A program made the translations under genes and the position numbers. Of a DNA stretch of 15,585 nt, positions 1 through 10,326 are shown piece by piece (within the stretch, counting starts at the first letter, position 1; every line of letters begins with the position of its first letter). The DNA is from Neovahlkampfia damariscottae (taxonomy: Eukaryota; Heterolobosea; Selenaionea; Neovahlkampfiida; Neovahlkampfiidae). The notes beneath the pieces are model-generated. The model was not told the DNA's origin. It searched no databases and saw only the letters and a list, made by a program, of their open reading frames with translations. The stretch is from positions 1-15,585 of the forward strand of contig JABLTG010000277.1 of the NCBI GenBank assembly GCA_016618085.1, in the 5' to 3' direction.

Positions 1-3000
1 TTTGATAACCATGATGTGTTGAATTGTATTTACAAATTAACCCTTCATCATTTATCACTGTTTGACCTGATTTTAATGTTAATGAAACATCAAATTTGAA
101 ATGTTGAGTTTGATTTGAATATCCTTTGGCGAATGGTGAAATAGTTGATATTTCAACTGGAGTTCTAAAAATGTATTGAATTGAATTTGATGAAAATTGA
201 AGAACTGAATTACAACCTTTTGGTCTGATTTTCAAAATCAAGCTTTCATTTCTTGCACTTCCAATTCCTGTAATTGAACAACTGAATTTTCCATTTTCAA
301 GAAGAATTGCAGTGAACATATTCCCTCCCAAACTGCATTCATAAGAAACATTTCCTCGAAAAATATCCATATTGAAGTTGGTGAATATATTGGTATCTGT
401 GGAACTCCCAATCATTGTAGTAAAAGGGTTAATACTTTGAATTCGTATTTTTTGAACAAATACAACTGGTAAGGAATTTGATGAAATCAACATTTCACCA
501 TTCTCAGCATCATCTTTTACGTACCAAAGAGTAATCATTTTAACACCAGAAATTGATGAAGAAACATTACATGAGTATTTTTGATCTGATATTCTAATAG
601 TTGGAAATAATTCATTTCCCAATTTACATTTTATAAAAGGTGATAAATTTGAAGGAAATGCTGATGCCCTGTTGATTGTAACTGTCAATAATTCATCCAC
701 ATAAGAAATTGTATTGCAATCAGAAACAGAAATTAAACTATTAACTTCAACAAAAGTGATATTCTTTGAATCAGTAAATGTAAATTGTTCATTGAAAGCA
801 AGTGATTGAGGATTTTTATAATTTATTTTTGCTTCATAAATTCCAGCAACCAAATCAGTTGAATCAATATCTGACTTGTAAGAATCTACACCTTTTAATC
901 TGTCAAATTCGATGTATTTGGTTCTTTCTCTACCTGATAATTGAACAACTAAATTACCTTCTATCATATTGATTGTGCTATTCAATGTTACATTCAATGA
1001 AAATTTCGGAAATAATGATGAAATAGGAATTATCGAAGGATAAAATCTGGAAATTGTTCTTTTTTCATATAATATAAATTTTGCACTTAATTCACCTTGA
1101 TCTTCAATGAAATACGTACTATAAGAGGAAAATGGTAAGAATGTAGAATTGAAAGAAGGTGTAATACAAATTATTTCAAATTGTACTGAACAACTGAATA
1201 AACTATCGATATTATACGGAGTGCCTATTGTTATTAATTTGTTTGTTGATTTTGGTCTCAAAATTTTGACTGTTTCATTTCCAGCAATAAGTCCATGATT
1301 TGGTGTGAAATAGTTTGAATCAATGAATTTGTATGAAATTGAAGGGATAATCTCTAGTTGATGTCCATAAACAATCATATGAATGGATAGAACATAGGTG
1401 ATAGGATTTTGTGAATATAATAAAGTAGAAAAAGTCAACGTGTCACCATTTTTTGTGTGGTTTGTGTACCCAGTCGTCATATTAGGTAATACAGGACCAA
1501 ATAGTGTCACGAATGTTGCATTCCCATAATCTTTTGCTAAAAATTGCGTCTCCATAGAAACTGCATTGGTAGTATTGGTAATAGAAACTGAAGGACTGAA
1601 TCCTGAAAAGGTAGCTTTGGTGACAAACAAAAATTCAATTTCATTTGAAGTGATTGAAAATCTTTCATTTCCTTCAATATATTCAAGATGAGCATTCACT
1701 TTTCCAGATGTTCCATACGAAAATCTTACTTGTGACCAGATATATCCATTTGATATCCAATTGGTTTGTTCGCTTGTATATGATTCTGAAGTGTTCAATG
1801 TTAATTTGATTCTTGTCAATAAAGAAGAATCTAAAATAGTATTGGTTGAAAAATTCATGAAATTTGTCATTGCATTTGAATAATAAAATCTAGTGGCCAA
1901 ATTGTCAATTTTCAAAATTCCAGGTTGAACATAAAAGAACTTTGATGAAGTATTTGAAATCAAAAGATAATCAGTTGATATTTTGGGAACTCTAATGTAT
2001 CCACTGATCAAAATCTGATTAAATCCCAGAAATGGAATTGAACAGTTCATTTGGTTATCATTTATTCTAAATGCTGTATATTTGATATCACCATATTCTT
2101 GAACATTGCAAAAATATTCAATATCTGTAATATTTGGATCAATTCTGAATGTATTTTGGTCAAAAGTCATTGTAATGCTGATGTTCCTCCCAACTGATGT
2201 TGCATGAGGTGAAATGTCCATATTGTTTGACTTATAAATCAATAATGGTTTTGAAATTTTCATGATTTTCACTGATTTTTGAAAGATAAAATAACTAAGA
2301 TGTATATCAAACGTGTCAATATTGTCAATTGATCCAAAACAGAAAGTTCCTATTGCATTTTCAGGACAAGTATATAAATTGTTATTCAGCAATTCTTTTA
2401 AAGCATAATTACTTCCATCATGATAATTTGAAGGAATGATAAATTTTGATGAATCATTTTTCAAAATTTCAAAATTTCTTGGTTGAGATTTTTCGAAATA
2501 AAACGGTGATATTCTTAATTCATTGTATAAAAATGTGAATTCATGTGAAACTGATGTTGATGCCAATTCTGGAATAGTTGTATTCAAATGAAGTGATAAC
2601 GTAAAATTTTCATCTTTAAAATTGCTTTTGACTTTGCAACTCAATGCAACTCCAAAAAATCCACGACTAATTTTATCTGTCGGGATTTTGGATAAAGTTC
2701 TGGAATCTAAGCAATAGTAATCAAACCATTTGTTGAATAATGTATCTGCTGTGGATCTGAAAGTAATTGTCACATCATCTTCCAAAGGATCAAGAACAAA
2801 AGGAAATGGTGAAACTTTTTCCATTGGATTGTTCCCTGAAATGTAAAATGGAAGACTGAAAAAATTTGCTTTCTTTGAATTCCTTGAAATTTCCAACCTA
2901 AAATAGTCTACCTCTGGAAGTCTGAGAATCACTTTGGTGTAAAATATGCAATCTGGAAACCCTGGACAAGTTAACGTACTTGCCGAACCTTCAACATGCT

Positions 3001-6000
3001 TGACCACTTTTATGTTGAAATCACTCAATTTTGTAAAATTGAACGAAAATGGTGTGGTGGTGTTAAATGGAATTAATTTTGATAAATTTGAAGTTATTGG
3101 TTCCCTTATAATAAGATGTGTTAAATTTTTGTTTGAAATATAAAATGTAAAATCACCTCCCAAAGTAGTACTCGCATTTACCCATAATCCAATTGAACTT
3201 TCATCAACATTTGATTGAGTAATCGAACGAAGTATAATTGAACATGTTGCGACTGTTGAACTTATTCTGTTTGCTTTGAAGTATGTTATACCGCCTGAAT
3301 TAGTTATGTATCTGCAATAAACTCTTGAAAATTCTTCTGGTAAATTTTCTGTGGTAATAGATATTTCTTGGTTTGTTATAGTTTGATTATTGGCAAATGG
3401 AAAGAGATCTCCAGTTGAAATGTTTTCTAAAATGATTAAAATGAAAATTTATCTTACCAAAAACATAAAACCTATGAGAACTTGTTGATATTGATAATAA
3501 TTCTCCTGTTTTAGTGTGATTTGCAAATAGTTTCAGATCTATTGATTCAACATTGATACTCAAAAAAATATTACAAGTGAATGTTGTGTGATTTTGAATC
3601 GCTGGAGTTGTAAAGTTTCCTTCACTATCACCGCAGAGAAATTTCAAATTTCCTTGATAATCAACTTGAGAGACATTTGTATAGAAATATAATTTTACAA
3701 AGTCTCCTTTCAAAGCACCAAAAGGGTGTATTCCTAAAATGTGCACCTTTTCTATTGAAACAAAATCCAATGATTTTGAAACTATCAATGATTTTGATTT
3801 TTCTTCATTCTGCCAAACCAAGTTAATTTTCGAAATACCTGCACTTGGAACAATAAATGTTGATTTAAATTTGTCATAGTCATTAAGAATTACATCACCA
3901 GCTGCAAAATTAAGTGGTGTATCAGTAGTCGTGTTGAAAAGAACTATTTTTTTTAATCTAATCTCGTTCTCTCCTCTCCAAATGAAGATATCATTCACTC
4001 CTGTTTTTGAAATTTCTAATATTGGAGCAGATGTTTTTTCGCTTGAATGTGGATAAAAATTTCCATCTGAAACAGTTCTATTCACACGAACCACATTTGA
4101 TGTATTTGTTCCAATGAGAAAATATCCTGTTTCAGTTGTGATATCTGTTTGATGAAAAATATAAAAACTTCCTGTTTGTTCGAAGTTTATTTTATATTGA
4201 ACAAAAGGAGAATTCTGTAAATCAAAATTCTGTTGATATCCAATTGTTCCAAGGAAAGTTGATTGACCAATAAATGAATCACCGTCCATGTGAAGACTCT
4301 TTGTGTATGATGATTTGTAAAAATTCAACGCAGAAAATGAAATGAAACCATTATTATCTCCAATTTCGGGTGGATTTGGTGTGTATCTTTTTGAATCAAC
4401 TGACACAAGAATTGAACTTCTTGCACGTCTTGCAATTGGATATTTCGAAGATTCAAGAGGATGTATAACGTTGATCGTTTTTACTTCACCTGAATACCCC
4501 ATCAATGAAATTGAATTTATTTCAGTATTTGCAGCTATTGAAGTTTTAGTCTGAAATTTTTCTTACCAAATATTGGAATCGGAATTGTACCTTTGCTGGC
4601 TAATTTGGTTTGTGCTGCCTCGTTAAATTTCAGTGAGACACTAATAATTCCAAAATCAGGATTAGTTCTATTCCCTTTGACCAAACAAGATATTTCTTCA
4701 TCCTTATTGTTAATTGTGGACACATTTGAAATATCAGTTTTTATCAAACCAAATTTACCCACACACTGCAATTGATGATGAATTTCTTTTGGAATTCCAA
4801 TTTCTAATTTGACATTCACTTCGATATCTTGATTTTCTAATCCTGCAGTTGTTCCATTTATTAAATCAATATATTGTTGGTAAATTCTATAAACTGATGA
4901 ATTTGTTGAAACTATATCGTTTGAATCAGACCAAACAAGATAAATTTGATTTCTCAAATTTTTCATCGTTGAAGTTCCACAAGTAATCTTCGATGATGAA
5001 AATCCAACATTTGAAATTGAATTTAAATTTTCTGAATTTCCACATTTCAACTTTGAATAATCAATATCACAATTTGAAGTAAATGTGATGTTTAGATTTT
5101 CATTTGAATCACTAACTATGAAATATGGATTGGTGACCGGAAGTAAACCTAAAAGAGTGAGATACCAAAAGAAATTACCACAAACATCTTCTTGAATTGA
5201 TTTATCACACCAAATTGTTTTTGAATGATCTTCTAAATTTAAATTTAACCCTTCCGTTTTCCAACCTGAAGGAAATGGACCACAAAGATCATTTTTAGCA
5301 AATGAAAGATTTTTCAAATTTGGAAAATCTAAAATATTAAAATCTAAATCAGTTGCAGCTTGTCCAGTCTTAATATCATTCATAATGAATGATTCAATTG
5401 ATTTTGGTAAATTATCTTTAAAATTCGGGTATTTTGTGATATAATTTCCTGATAAATCCCTAAATTGATTATTAAATTCATTTCAATTTCTTACAAATAT
5501 TTTAGTTTTGAATATCCTCTTAAATCAATGATAGTACCATTTAATCCTGAATTGACAAGTTTTCTAAAAGGATTAACTATTTTTTTTCATTTTACATTTC
5601 TGTGACATCAATTCCAGAGCATTTGATATAAGAATCATTGAAAGTGAAATTGCAATAACAAGAAGCTCCTTTTTCTAAAATGCAATTTTCCCAAGTTGAA
5701 GGAAGAGTACATGAAGCCTTATCTTTGCATAATGAAACCAATAAATCATAAATTAATTTTCTTTGTTCACATTTTTCTCCTTGATATTCTGGTTGACATT
5801 CGCATGTATCTGGAGATGTACAATTACCAAAACCTGAACAAACCGTATTATTTAAAGAATCTATTCCGAAACAAGATGGTAAGTTGCAACTACTTCCAGC
5901 ATATCCATATGTGCAATTGCAAATATTCGCAGCAACACATGATCCTCGAGAAGAACAAACATTTGGATTGGTAGAATTTTTTCCAAAACAAATTGGAAAT

Positions 6001-7828
6001 TCACATTGATTTCCAGAATATCCTTCAATACAAGTGCAATTATGATAATCATTGCAAGAACCTTGAGAGGAACAAACATCTAAAGAGGTTGAGTTTTTAC
6101 CAAAGCAGGAGGTGTGTTCACAATTCTTTCCAAAATAATTTGAATCGCATAAACAATGATTTTTCTGGATGCAATTTCCTCTTGATGAACAAACTTTAGG
6201 ATCAGTTTCTACAATTCCTGAGCATGTAAAAAGAGAACAATCATTTCCTTCATATCCATCAAAACAAGTACATTCATCAAGTCGAGTGCAGGTTCCATTT
6301 CCATTACAAATTGAAGGTGAATCATATTTCACTCCATAACAGGTTAAATCTATGATTAAATTAAATTTCAAAATTTACCTGTGACATTGAAAAAAAGTGT
6401 ATCTCCATGACATGGATAGAAATCAGTAACTGTTTTATTTGCTAGTGATCCTGTTCTAATTACTCTTTCTGACAAATATCGCTGTGTAGTTGTACTTCCA
6501 TCCCCCAGTTGAGAAAATAAATTAGACCCCATGTTCAACAAATACTTCAGAATATATGAATAGAAAATATCTTACTCCTTTCGTGGTCAGTAAGTACACT
6601 GAATTACTCATTGATCCAACTTTTGAAACAAAACCTATTTGGGGTTGAAAATTGAGAACTGTTGGAACCGAGTAACCAGTAGAAGAATTAGTTGCAGCTT
6701 AAAGTGTTAAATAATAGAACTGAAAATACTTTTTGAACCAAATGCATAGAATGTACTTGGATTAATAGCATAAGATAATTCATTTCCTGCAGCAATAAAA
6801 AAAATTCCTGTTAGTATCTGTGTGGGTGTGGCTAATAATATTAGAAAATAAATACAGATCTCACATTTTGAAGTTTCATCCGGGGCTGTTCTTCCGATTT
6901 GCCCAAAAACTAAAAGAATTAGAGATTTATAAATTACCAGGTGATCCACATGATTTAACAGCTCCACTGGAATCTAAAAATAACGTATGATCTAACCCGG
7001 GAGCTATTTGTATAATAGAGGTGAGACCAGCGATAAGAGCAGCTGATCCAGATGCTGTTGCTCTGCATAAGGAATTTTGCATATTTGAGCCTCTACCAAA
7101 TCAAAATTAAAAAAAAGAAATAAACATACAAAGCGTACACAGCCCCGTTACTTTTCTGAATAAAAAGGCAATTTCCATACCCACAATAAACTGATTTCAT
7201 CTCATCAAAGGTATCCACGAGGAGCAACAAGTCTGCAGTTTTTGTGTCAACTGGTGAAAAACCATTTAAAATTCCAGAAGTCATTTGAGTATAAGAACCA
7301 AAAGTATCATCTCTGCATATTAGAACTGTTGCAGTTTCTGTTACAGCAACATCTATAATAATTGAAATAAAATGAATATAAAATATACCTTTTACAAACC
7401 CACCTGGACATGCCCCTTCAAGATCACCCGAAGTAGGTATAAAGAAAGATTTTGGAGTTGAAAAAGTGACTGTCCCAGCGTGACCTCCTGACTAAAGAAA
7501 CGGTGAAAAAAAAAACAATTTACAAATGCGCCAGTTGAACTGGTGCCCCAGACACTATTTGGAGAAATAAATTAAAGTTATGAACTTACTAAGTTTTTTC
7601 GTCATATCCTATCGCTGCGGTATGAGTCACTGATGAAACAATTTTCCTTAAAATGTTAAAAAAAAAAAAAAACTTGAAAGTGTGGTTCGTCAACAAAGGT
7701 TCTGTATTGTAGGTTGAACTACCCACTCCATATTGGAAATTTTGATTATTTCCAACTACCAAGGTTTCGTCACAAGAACAGCAAAAAACCAATAGGAGAT
7801 GAAACACAATAACCAAATGGTTTTTCAT
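1..7828 (-). CDS. Giant secreted/surface mosaic protein: RCC1-like propeller, 5 EGF repeats, LRR segment, TIG-like repeats (partial, runs off left edge)
   Basis: Start is the ATG at 7828, which opens a signal peptide (MKNHLVIVFHLLLVFCC) and lies 15 nt below a CCAATCA box; the ATG at 7945 is in frame but has no signal peptide. I infer 15 exons: 7828-7674, 7646-7590, 7554-7524, 7491-7389, 7352-7130, 7092-6938, 6909-6865, 6831-6730, 6697-6576, 6544-6379, 6349-5596, 5563-5495, 5459-4567, 4534-3458, 3426-<1. Codon phase is kept across all 14 introns, giving about 2,459 residues with no stop. Domains: RCC1-like blades at about 20-385 (YVWGTSSTGAF, GAVYALGSN, GSNLFSQLGDGSTTTQ); five EGF-like repeats at 387-580; a Cys-rich linker; LRR at about 640-755 (LKYLDLSGNYI, LKNLSFAKNDLCGPFP); then Ig-fold repeats with TIG-like openings (LGIHPFGALKG, IQSINPF, ISTISPFAKG) and spaced Cys pairs to the window edge. 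Many N-glycosylation sequons fit an extracellular protein. Adhesion or recognition is inference. No membrane anchor is visible because the C-terminus is missing. Confidence 0.87.
5769..6349 (-). repeat. Five tandem EGF-like repeats within gene A (four in exact 117-bp register)
   Basis: The first repeat, 38 residues long, starts at 6349. The other four follow at exactly 39 residues (117 bp) each from 6236 to 5769. Each carries six cysteines in EGF order, with the recurrent core CxGxGxC ... CxCxxGYxGxxC. Repeats 3 and 4 are closest to each other (CFGKNST, VCSS, GSC), which suggests local duplication. Confidence 0.88.
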
Positions 7829-7843
7829 TTTAGAAAAAAAAAA

Positions 7844-7850
7844 TGATTGG
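7844..7850 (-). promoter_or_regulatory. CCAATCA box upstream of gene A
   Basis: CCAATCA on the minus strand, ending 15 nt before the ATG at 7828. A second box, CCAATAAGA, lies upstream at 7945-7953. Confidence 0.55.
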
Positions 7851-8013
7851 TCAAAAAATTGAGTGGAGAAAAAAAAACGCCAACCTGAATTATTGTGACA
7901 TGCACTGGAGTATTTATGAAAAAAAACATTCACCAATTTTAACATCTTATTGGTGGAATTTTAATAACCAACGAAAACAAATCAAACACTGTAAACACTC
8001 TTGCTATCAGTAG

Positions 8014-8031
8014 TGGTGTTGGTTGACACCA
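8014..8031. repeat. Perfect inverted repeat, 6-bp arms
   Basis: TGGTGT-TGGTTG-ACACCA, a 6-bp arm and 6-nt loop palindrome between the 3' end of the rhodanese gene and the gene A promoter. It could be a protein-binding site, or chance. Confidence 0.4.
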
Positions 8032-8081
8032 GAGTTTTCTTGTTGTTTGTTTGGCCAAAAAAAAATCAAATTTTTTTAAAA

Positions 8082-8087
8082 TTTATT
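8082..8087 (-). terminator. AATAAA polyadenylation signal of the rhodanese gene
   Basis: AATAAA on the minus strand directly abuts the TAA stop codon at 8088-8090. This implies a very short 3' UTR. Confidence 0.5.
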
Positions 8088-8423
8088 TTAATTAAACCAT
8101 TCCATTGCTGATCCTTTATAATTGCTCACATTTTTATAACCATACGACAATAAAGCTTCAGCAGCTTTTCCAGCTCTTGCTCCAGACCTACAATAGACAA
8201 TTATTTTTTCATCTTTCTTTGGTTGTTCAAAGTTGTATTTATTTTTGAATTCTTCTCCGGATAAATTTTTTACATCTTCAATATCTGGGAGTGGTACCAC
8301 GACAGCTGTTTCAATAAGATTATTCTTTGTTTCTTCGACAGATCTGACATCTATAAGTGTGAATGTTGCTTTCTTTTTGAGTAATTCTTGAAGTTCTGAT
8401 TTTTGTACGATTGGGTATGACAT
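8088..8423 (-). CDS. Single-domain rhodanese-like sulfurtransferase, 111 aa
   Basis: A small intronless gene. I chose the ATG at 8423 because a CCAATCA box lies about 43 nt upstream at 8467-8473. An in-frame upstream ATG at 8531 would add 36 Asn-rich residues that span that box. The protein is essentially one rhodanese domain: an N-terminal helix (KSELQELLKKK), the conserved LIDVRSVEE strand-turn (residues about 23-31), the active-site loop YCRSGARAG with Cys78, and the C-terminal NYKGSAMEW segment. The six-residue loop after Cys is the length typical of sulfurtransferases rather than Cdc25-type phosphatases. Known family members move sulfane sulfur via a Cys persulfide; the substrate here is unknown. 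No targeting peptide is evident with this start, so it is probably cytosolic. It is closest in form to TSTD1-type or yeast Rdl-type proteins. An AATAAA directly follows the stop. Confidence 0.9.
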   Translation of the reverse strand: MSYPIVQKSELQELLKKKATFTLIDVRSVEETKNNLIETAVVVPLPDIEDVKNLSGEEFKNKYNFEQPKKDEKIIVYCRSGARAGKAAEALLSYGYKNVSNYKGSAMEWFN

Positions 8424-8466
8424 GTTTGTATTATTGTTTGTATTTGTTCGGAGTATATAATTGTTT

Positions 8467-8473
8467 TGATTGG
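8467..8473 (-). promoter_or_regulatory. CCAATCA box upstream of the rhodanese gene
   Basis: Minus-strand CCAATCA in the context GAACCAATCAAAAC, about 43 nt before the ATG at 8423. It lies inside the alternative longer frame and so argues for the shorter start. Confidence 0.5.
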
Positions 8474-8660
8474 TTCGGTTTGACAAATTTATTTTCTCCA
8501 GAATCGGAATAAAATCAATCCGATTGGACAATAACAGCGGAAATTGAATATGTCCAGTAGTTTTGTTACAAATCTTAGAGTTTCTCTGTAGTCAACTTCA
8601 GTTTTCTTTGAAGGTGAAAATCTTTCAATAAAATCATGAAGTGATTTATTTCAAAACCAC

Positions 8661-8681
8661 AGATTTCAGATTTCAGATTTC
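8661..8681. repeat. AGATTTC x3 short tandem repeat
   Basis: Three perfect head-to-tail copies of AGATTTC in the interval between the rhodanese and UPF0489 genes. No function is evident. Confidence 0.85.
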
Positions 8682-8862
8682 TGTGTGAATGACATAATTG
8701 TTAAAAGTTTCATTTTTTTTTAAGTTTTTTAAACTACTTGTGATATTTCAATTGACATTTGTTGTTTTATCTGACTCAAATATTTCTGATGCATAATTGT
8801 TCTAATAATATTGGTTGAATCATCAGAACAGTTCATTCGAATATATTATCACCCAATAATCT

Positions 8863-10181
8863 TCAATTTGGGATGAACATCTCGTACATCAAATCCACAA
8901 CTGAATTCAAAATAAAATTCACTTGCCTTGGAGGCGTATGTCCATCAGCAACACTTTTTGCTATTGTTGTGACCAAAGGTAAGTTTTTTGAACTGAACCC
9001 ATTTTTTAACAAGAATTTTTTGAGCAAAGTTTTGGATTTGATTAATTCATTATAACTACTGAGATGAAGTGGTGAAATCATGATAATAAAAAAATCTTCA
9101 TAAAATTCTTCGTCCTCTTCAAATACATCTCTTAAATCAATCAATTCCTTCATGATTGAATAGAAGTCATTTTCTTTGGAACACCAATAATCCTTCAATG
9201 CTCTTGATTTTCTATATATTTCAACTTCATCTAAATCATCAACTAATAATCTCATAATATAAAAATCAGCCAATAATTGCATGTTTCCATAAATGATAGA
9301 TGCTTTATCTCTTGATTTAAATTCAAAACGACCTAGTAATTTTGTAAAACTGTCATCATTAAAACAATAATTCTTTGGGTCAAATATTGATGCTAATCTC
9401 AATACTTTTTTTTTTGAAATTTGCATCGTTTCTGTCATTCCACGATACTGTGGAGAGCTAACTGAAAAATAATCCAAGTCAATATTTAGAAGTGTTTCTT
9501 CAGGTATTATATTCATTCTCTTTAAACTTTCTTCTCCTTTCAATGAAATTATGTCCAAATGAACCTTCAAAGTCAATTAGAAAAATTCAAAAACAATACT
9601 GTGGTTGTATCAGTCAGCGGTAAATTTTTTTTTGAACTATACATGAAATGATCACTGTTAGTATACGTAATATTCCTAGATTTATCAAATCCGATTTCAA
9701 AAGTTGCAGAATAAGGCTTGTAAATTGTGTCAAAAGTTGGAACAATCCAAATCACTCTTTCAATCATTCCTGAAATCAAAAATGGTGAAATAAAGTTTTG
9801 TATTTCTATATCAACCCATTTTCTTATAGATTCAGCTGTTTCTGTTTCCATCGTTTTTTTCGTCAAGTTTTGTGTGATTTGCAAGTCAGAATCTTTGAAA
9901 AAAAAAATTGTCAAAAGAGAACAGTGCTTACGTGAGTCAATATGAACTAAAGTTAATTTTTTGTGTTTTTTGTGGTCCAGTTCTTTCATCCAAATATCAA
10001 ATGCTTTGTCGTGTCCATCAAAAACATGATAAATAAAGTTTTGTTGATAAAATAATTTTTCAATTGAACCATGCATACATTTAAGTTCAAAATTATTCTT
10101 TGTTGGGAAACATATTTTATTAGAACCAAAAATAATAAAAAAACAATGAAAAACCACAAACAGAAAGATGTTTGTTTTCAT
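8863..10181 (-). CDS. UPF0489 (C5orf22-like) protein with signal peptide, 414 aa
   Basis: Exons are 10181-9932, 9892-9600 and 9564-8863 (1,245 nt including the stop). The two introns are 39 nt and 35 nt. The first splits the His codon of HIDSHSD (C|AT), and splicing restores exactly the UPF0489 motif; unspliced reading gives HIDSRKH and destroys it. Other family landmarks are FDGHDKAFDIWMKEL near the N-terminus, ERVIWIVPTF, NSDHF, LLNIDLDYFSVSSP, and a C-terminal LVTTIAKSVADGHTPPRQV segment. The family resembles arginase-type metal enzymes, with Asp/His-rich motifs, but its reaction is not established. The start at 10181 begins MKTNIFLFVVFHCFFIIFG, a signal peptide or membrane anchor, and lies 16 nt below a CCAATCA box. 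An upstream in-frame ATG at 10208 overlaps that box and is less likely. The gene is divergent from the copine-like gene. Confidence 0.85.
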
Positions 10182-10197
10182 CTTGTGAAAAACGATA

Positions 10198-10204
10198 TGA
10201 TTGG
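10198..10204 (-). promoter_or_regulatory. CCAATCA box upstream of the UPF0489 gene
   Basis: Minus-strand CCAATCA ending 16 nt before the ATG at 10181, nearly the same spacing as for gene A and copy 3 of the secreted family. Confidence 0.55.
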
Positions 10205-10297
10205 ACATTGCTTTTTTTGAAAGACTTCTCAAAAGTAATTTTCGCAAAATTTGCAGAAAATCTCTCTAAACAATATAAAAATCATCTGAAAAATAGA

Positions 10298-10304
10298 CCA
10301 ATCA
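10298..10304 (+). promoter_or_regulatory. CCAATCA box upstream of the copine-like gene
   Basis: ACCAATCAAC, 22 nt before the ATG at 10327. Confidence 0.55.
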
Positions 10305-10326
10305 ACTTTTTGTAACGTTTTTTTTG

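Larger units (their letters stand above)
7829..8087. other. Short intergenic region between gene A and the rhodanese gene
   Basis: It holds the gene A promoter boxes (7844-7850 and 7945-7953, minus strand), the 3' flank of the rhodanese gene and an 18-bp hairpin at 8014-8031. It has several A/T homopolymer runs and no gene. Confidence 0.6.
8424..8862. other. 439-bp interval with no convincing gene
   Basis: This is the 5' flank of the rhodanese gene plus the 3' flank of the UPF0489 gene. It holds CCAAT-type boxes at 8467-8473 and 8520-8525 (minus strand) and CCAATATT at 8807-8814 (minus strand). It also has a three-copy AGATTTC repeat at 8661-8681. A 21-codon minus-strand frame starts at 8794, 15 nt below the CCAATATT box, and begins MHQKYLSQIKQQM. 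A possible later coding stretch around 8590-8680 could not be joined to it by an intron of the usual size. A short plus-strand frame from 8550 (MSSSFVTNL) also ends quickly. I do not call a gene here. Confidence 0.5.
10182..10326. promoter_or_regulatory. Divergent promoter region between the UPF0489 and copine-like genes
   Basis: Only 145 bp separate the two start codons. Each gene has its own CCAATCA box pointing to it: minus strand at 10198-10204 (16 nt from the ATG) and plus strand at 10298-10304 (22 nt from the ATG). An 11-bp palindrome, GCAAAATTTGC (10244-10254), sits at the midpoint. Transcription start sites are not visible from sequence. Confidence 0.55.

Noticed and set aside
2946-3143. 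Plus-strand open frame inside gene A
   Set aside because: It lies opposite the 3.4-kb gene A exon, which is open throughout and carries TIG-like repeats. It has no promoter box and no recognisable domain.
4535-4566. 16-nt intron ending at TTTCAG instead of a 32-nt intron ending at CAATAG
   Set aside because: The 16-nt choice breaks the reading frame into the next exon. The 32-nt choice keeps phase and matches the size of all other introns.
5861-6079. Alternative minus-strand frame and plus-strand frames across the EGF region
   Set aside because: They are shadows of the 117-bp EGF repeats in other frames.
7829-7945. N-terminal extension of gene A from the ATG at 7945
   Set aside because: It would bury the clear signal peptide at 7828 and run through the CCAATCA box; its sequence is low-complexity and Phe-rich.
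8424-8531. N-terminal extension of the rhodanese (36 aa)
   Set aside because: It is Asn-rich, spans the CCAATCA box, and is not needed for the rhodanese fold.
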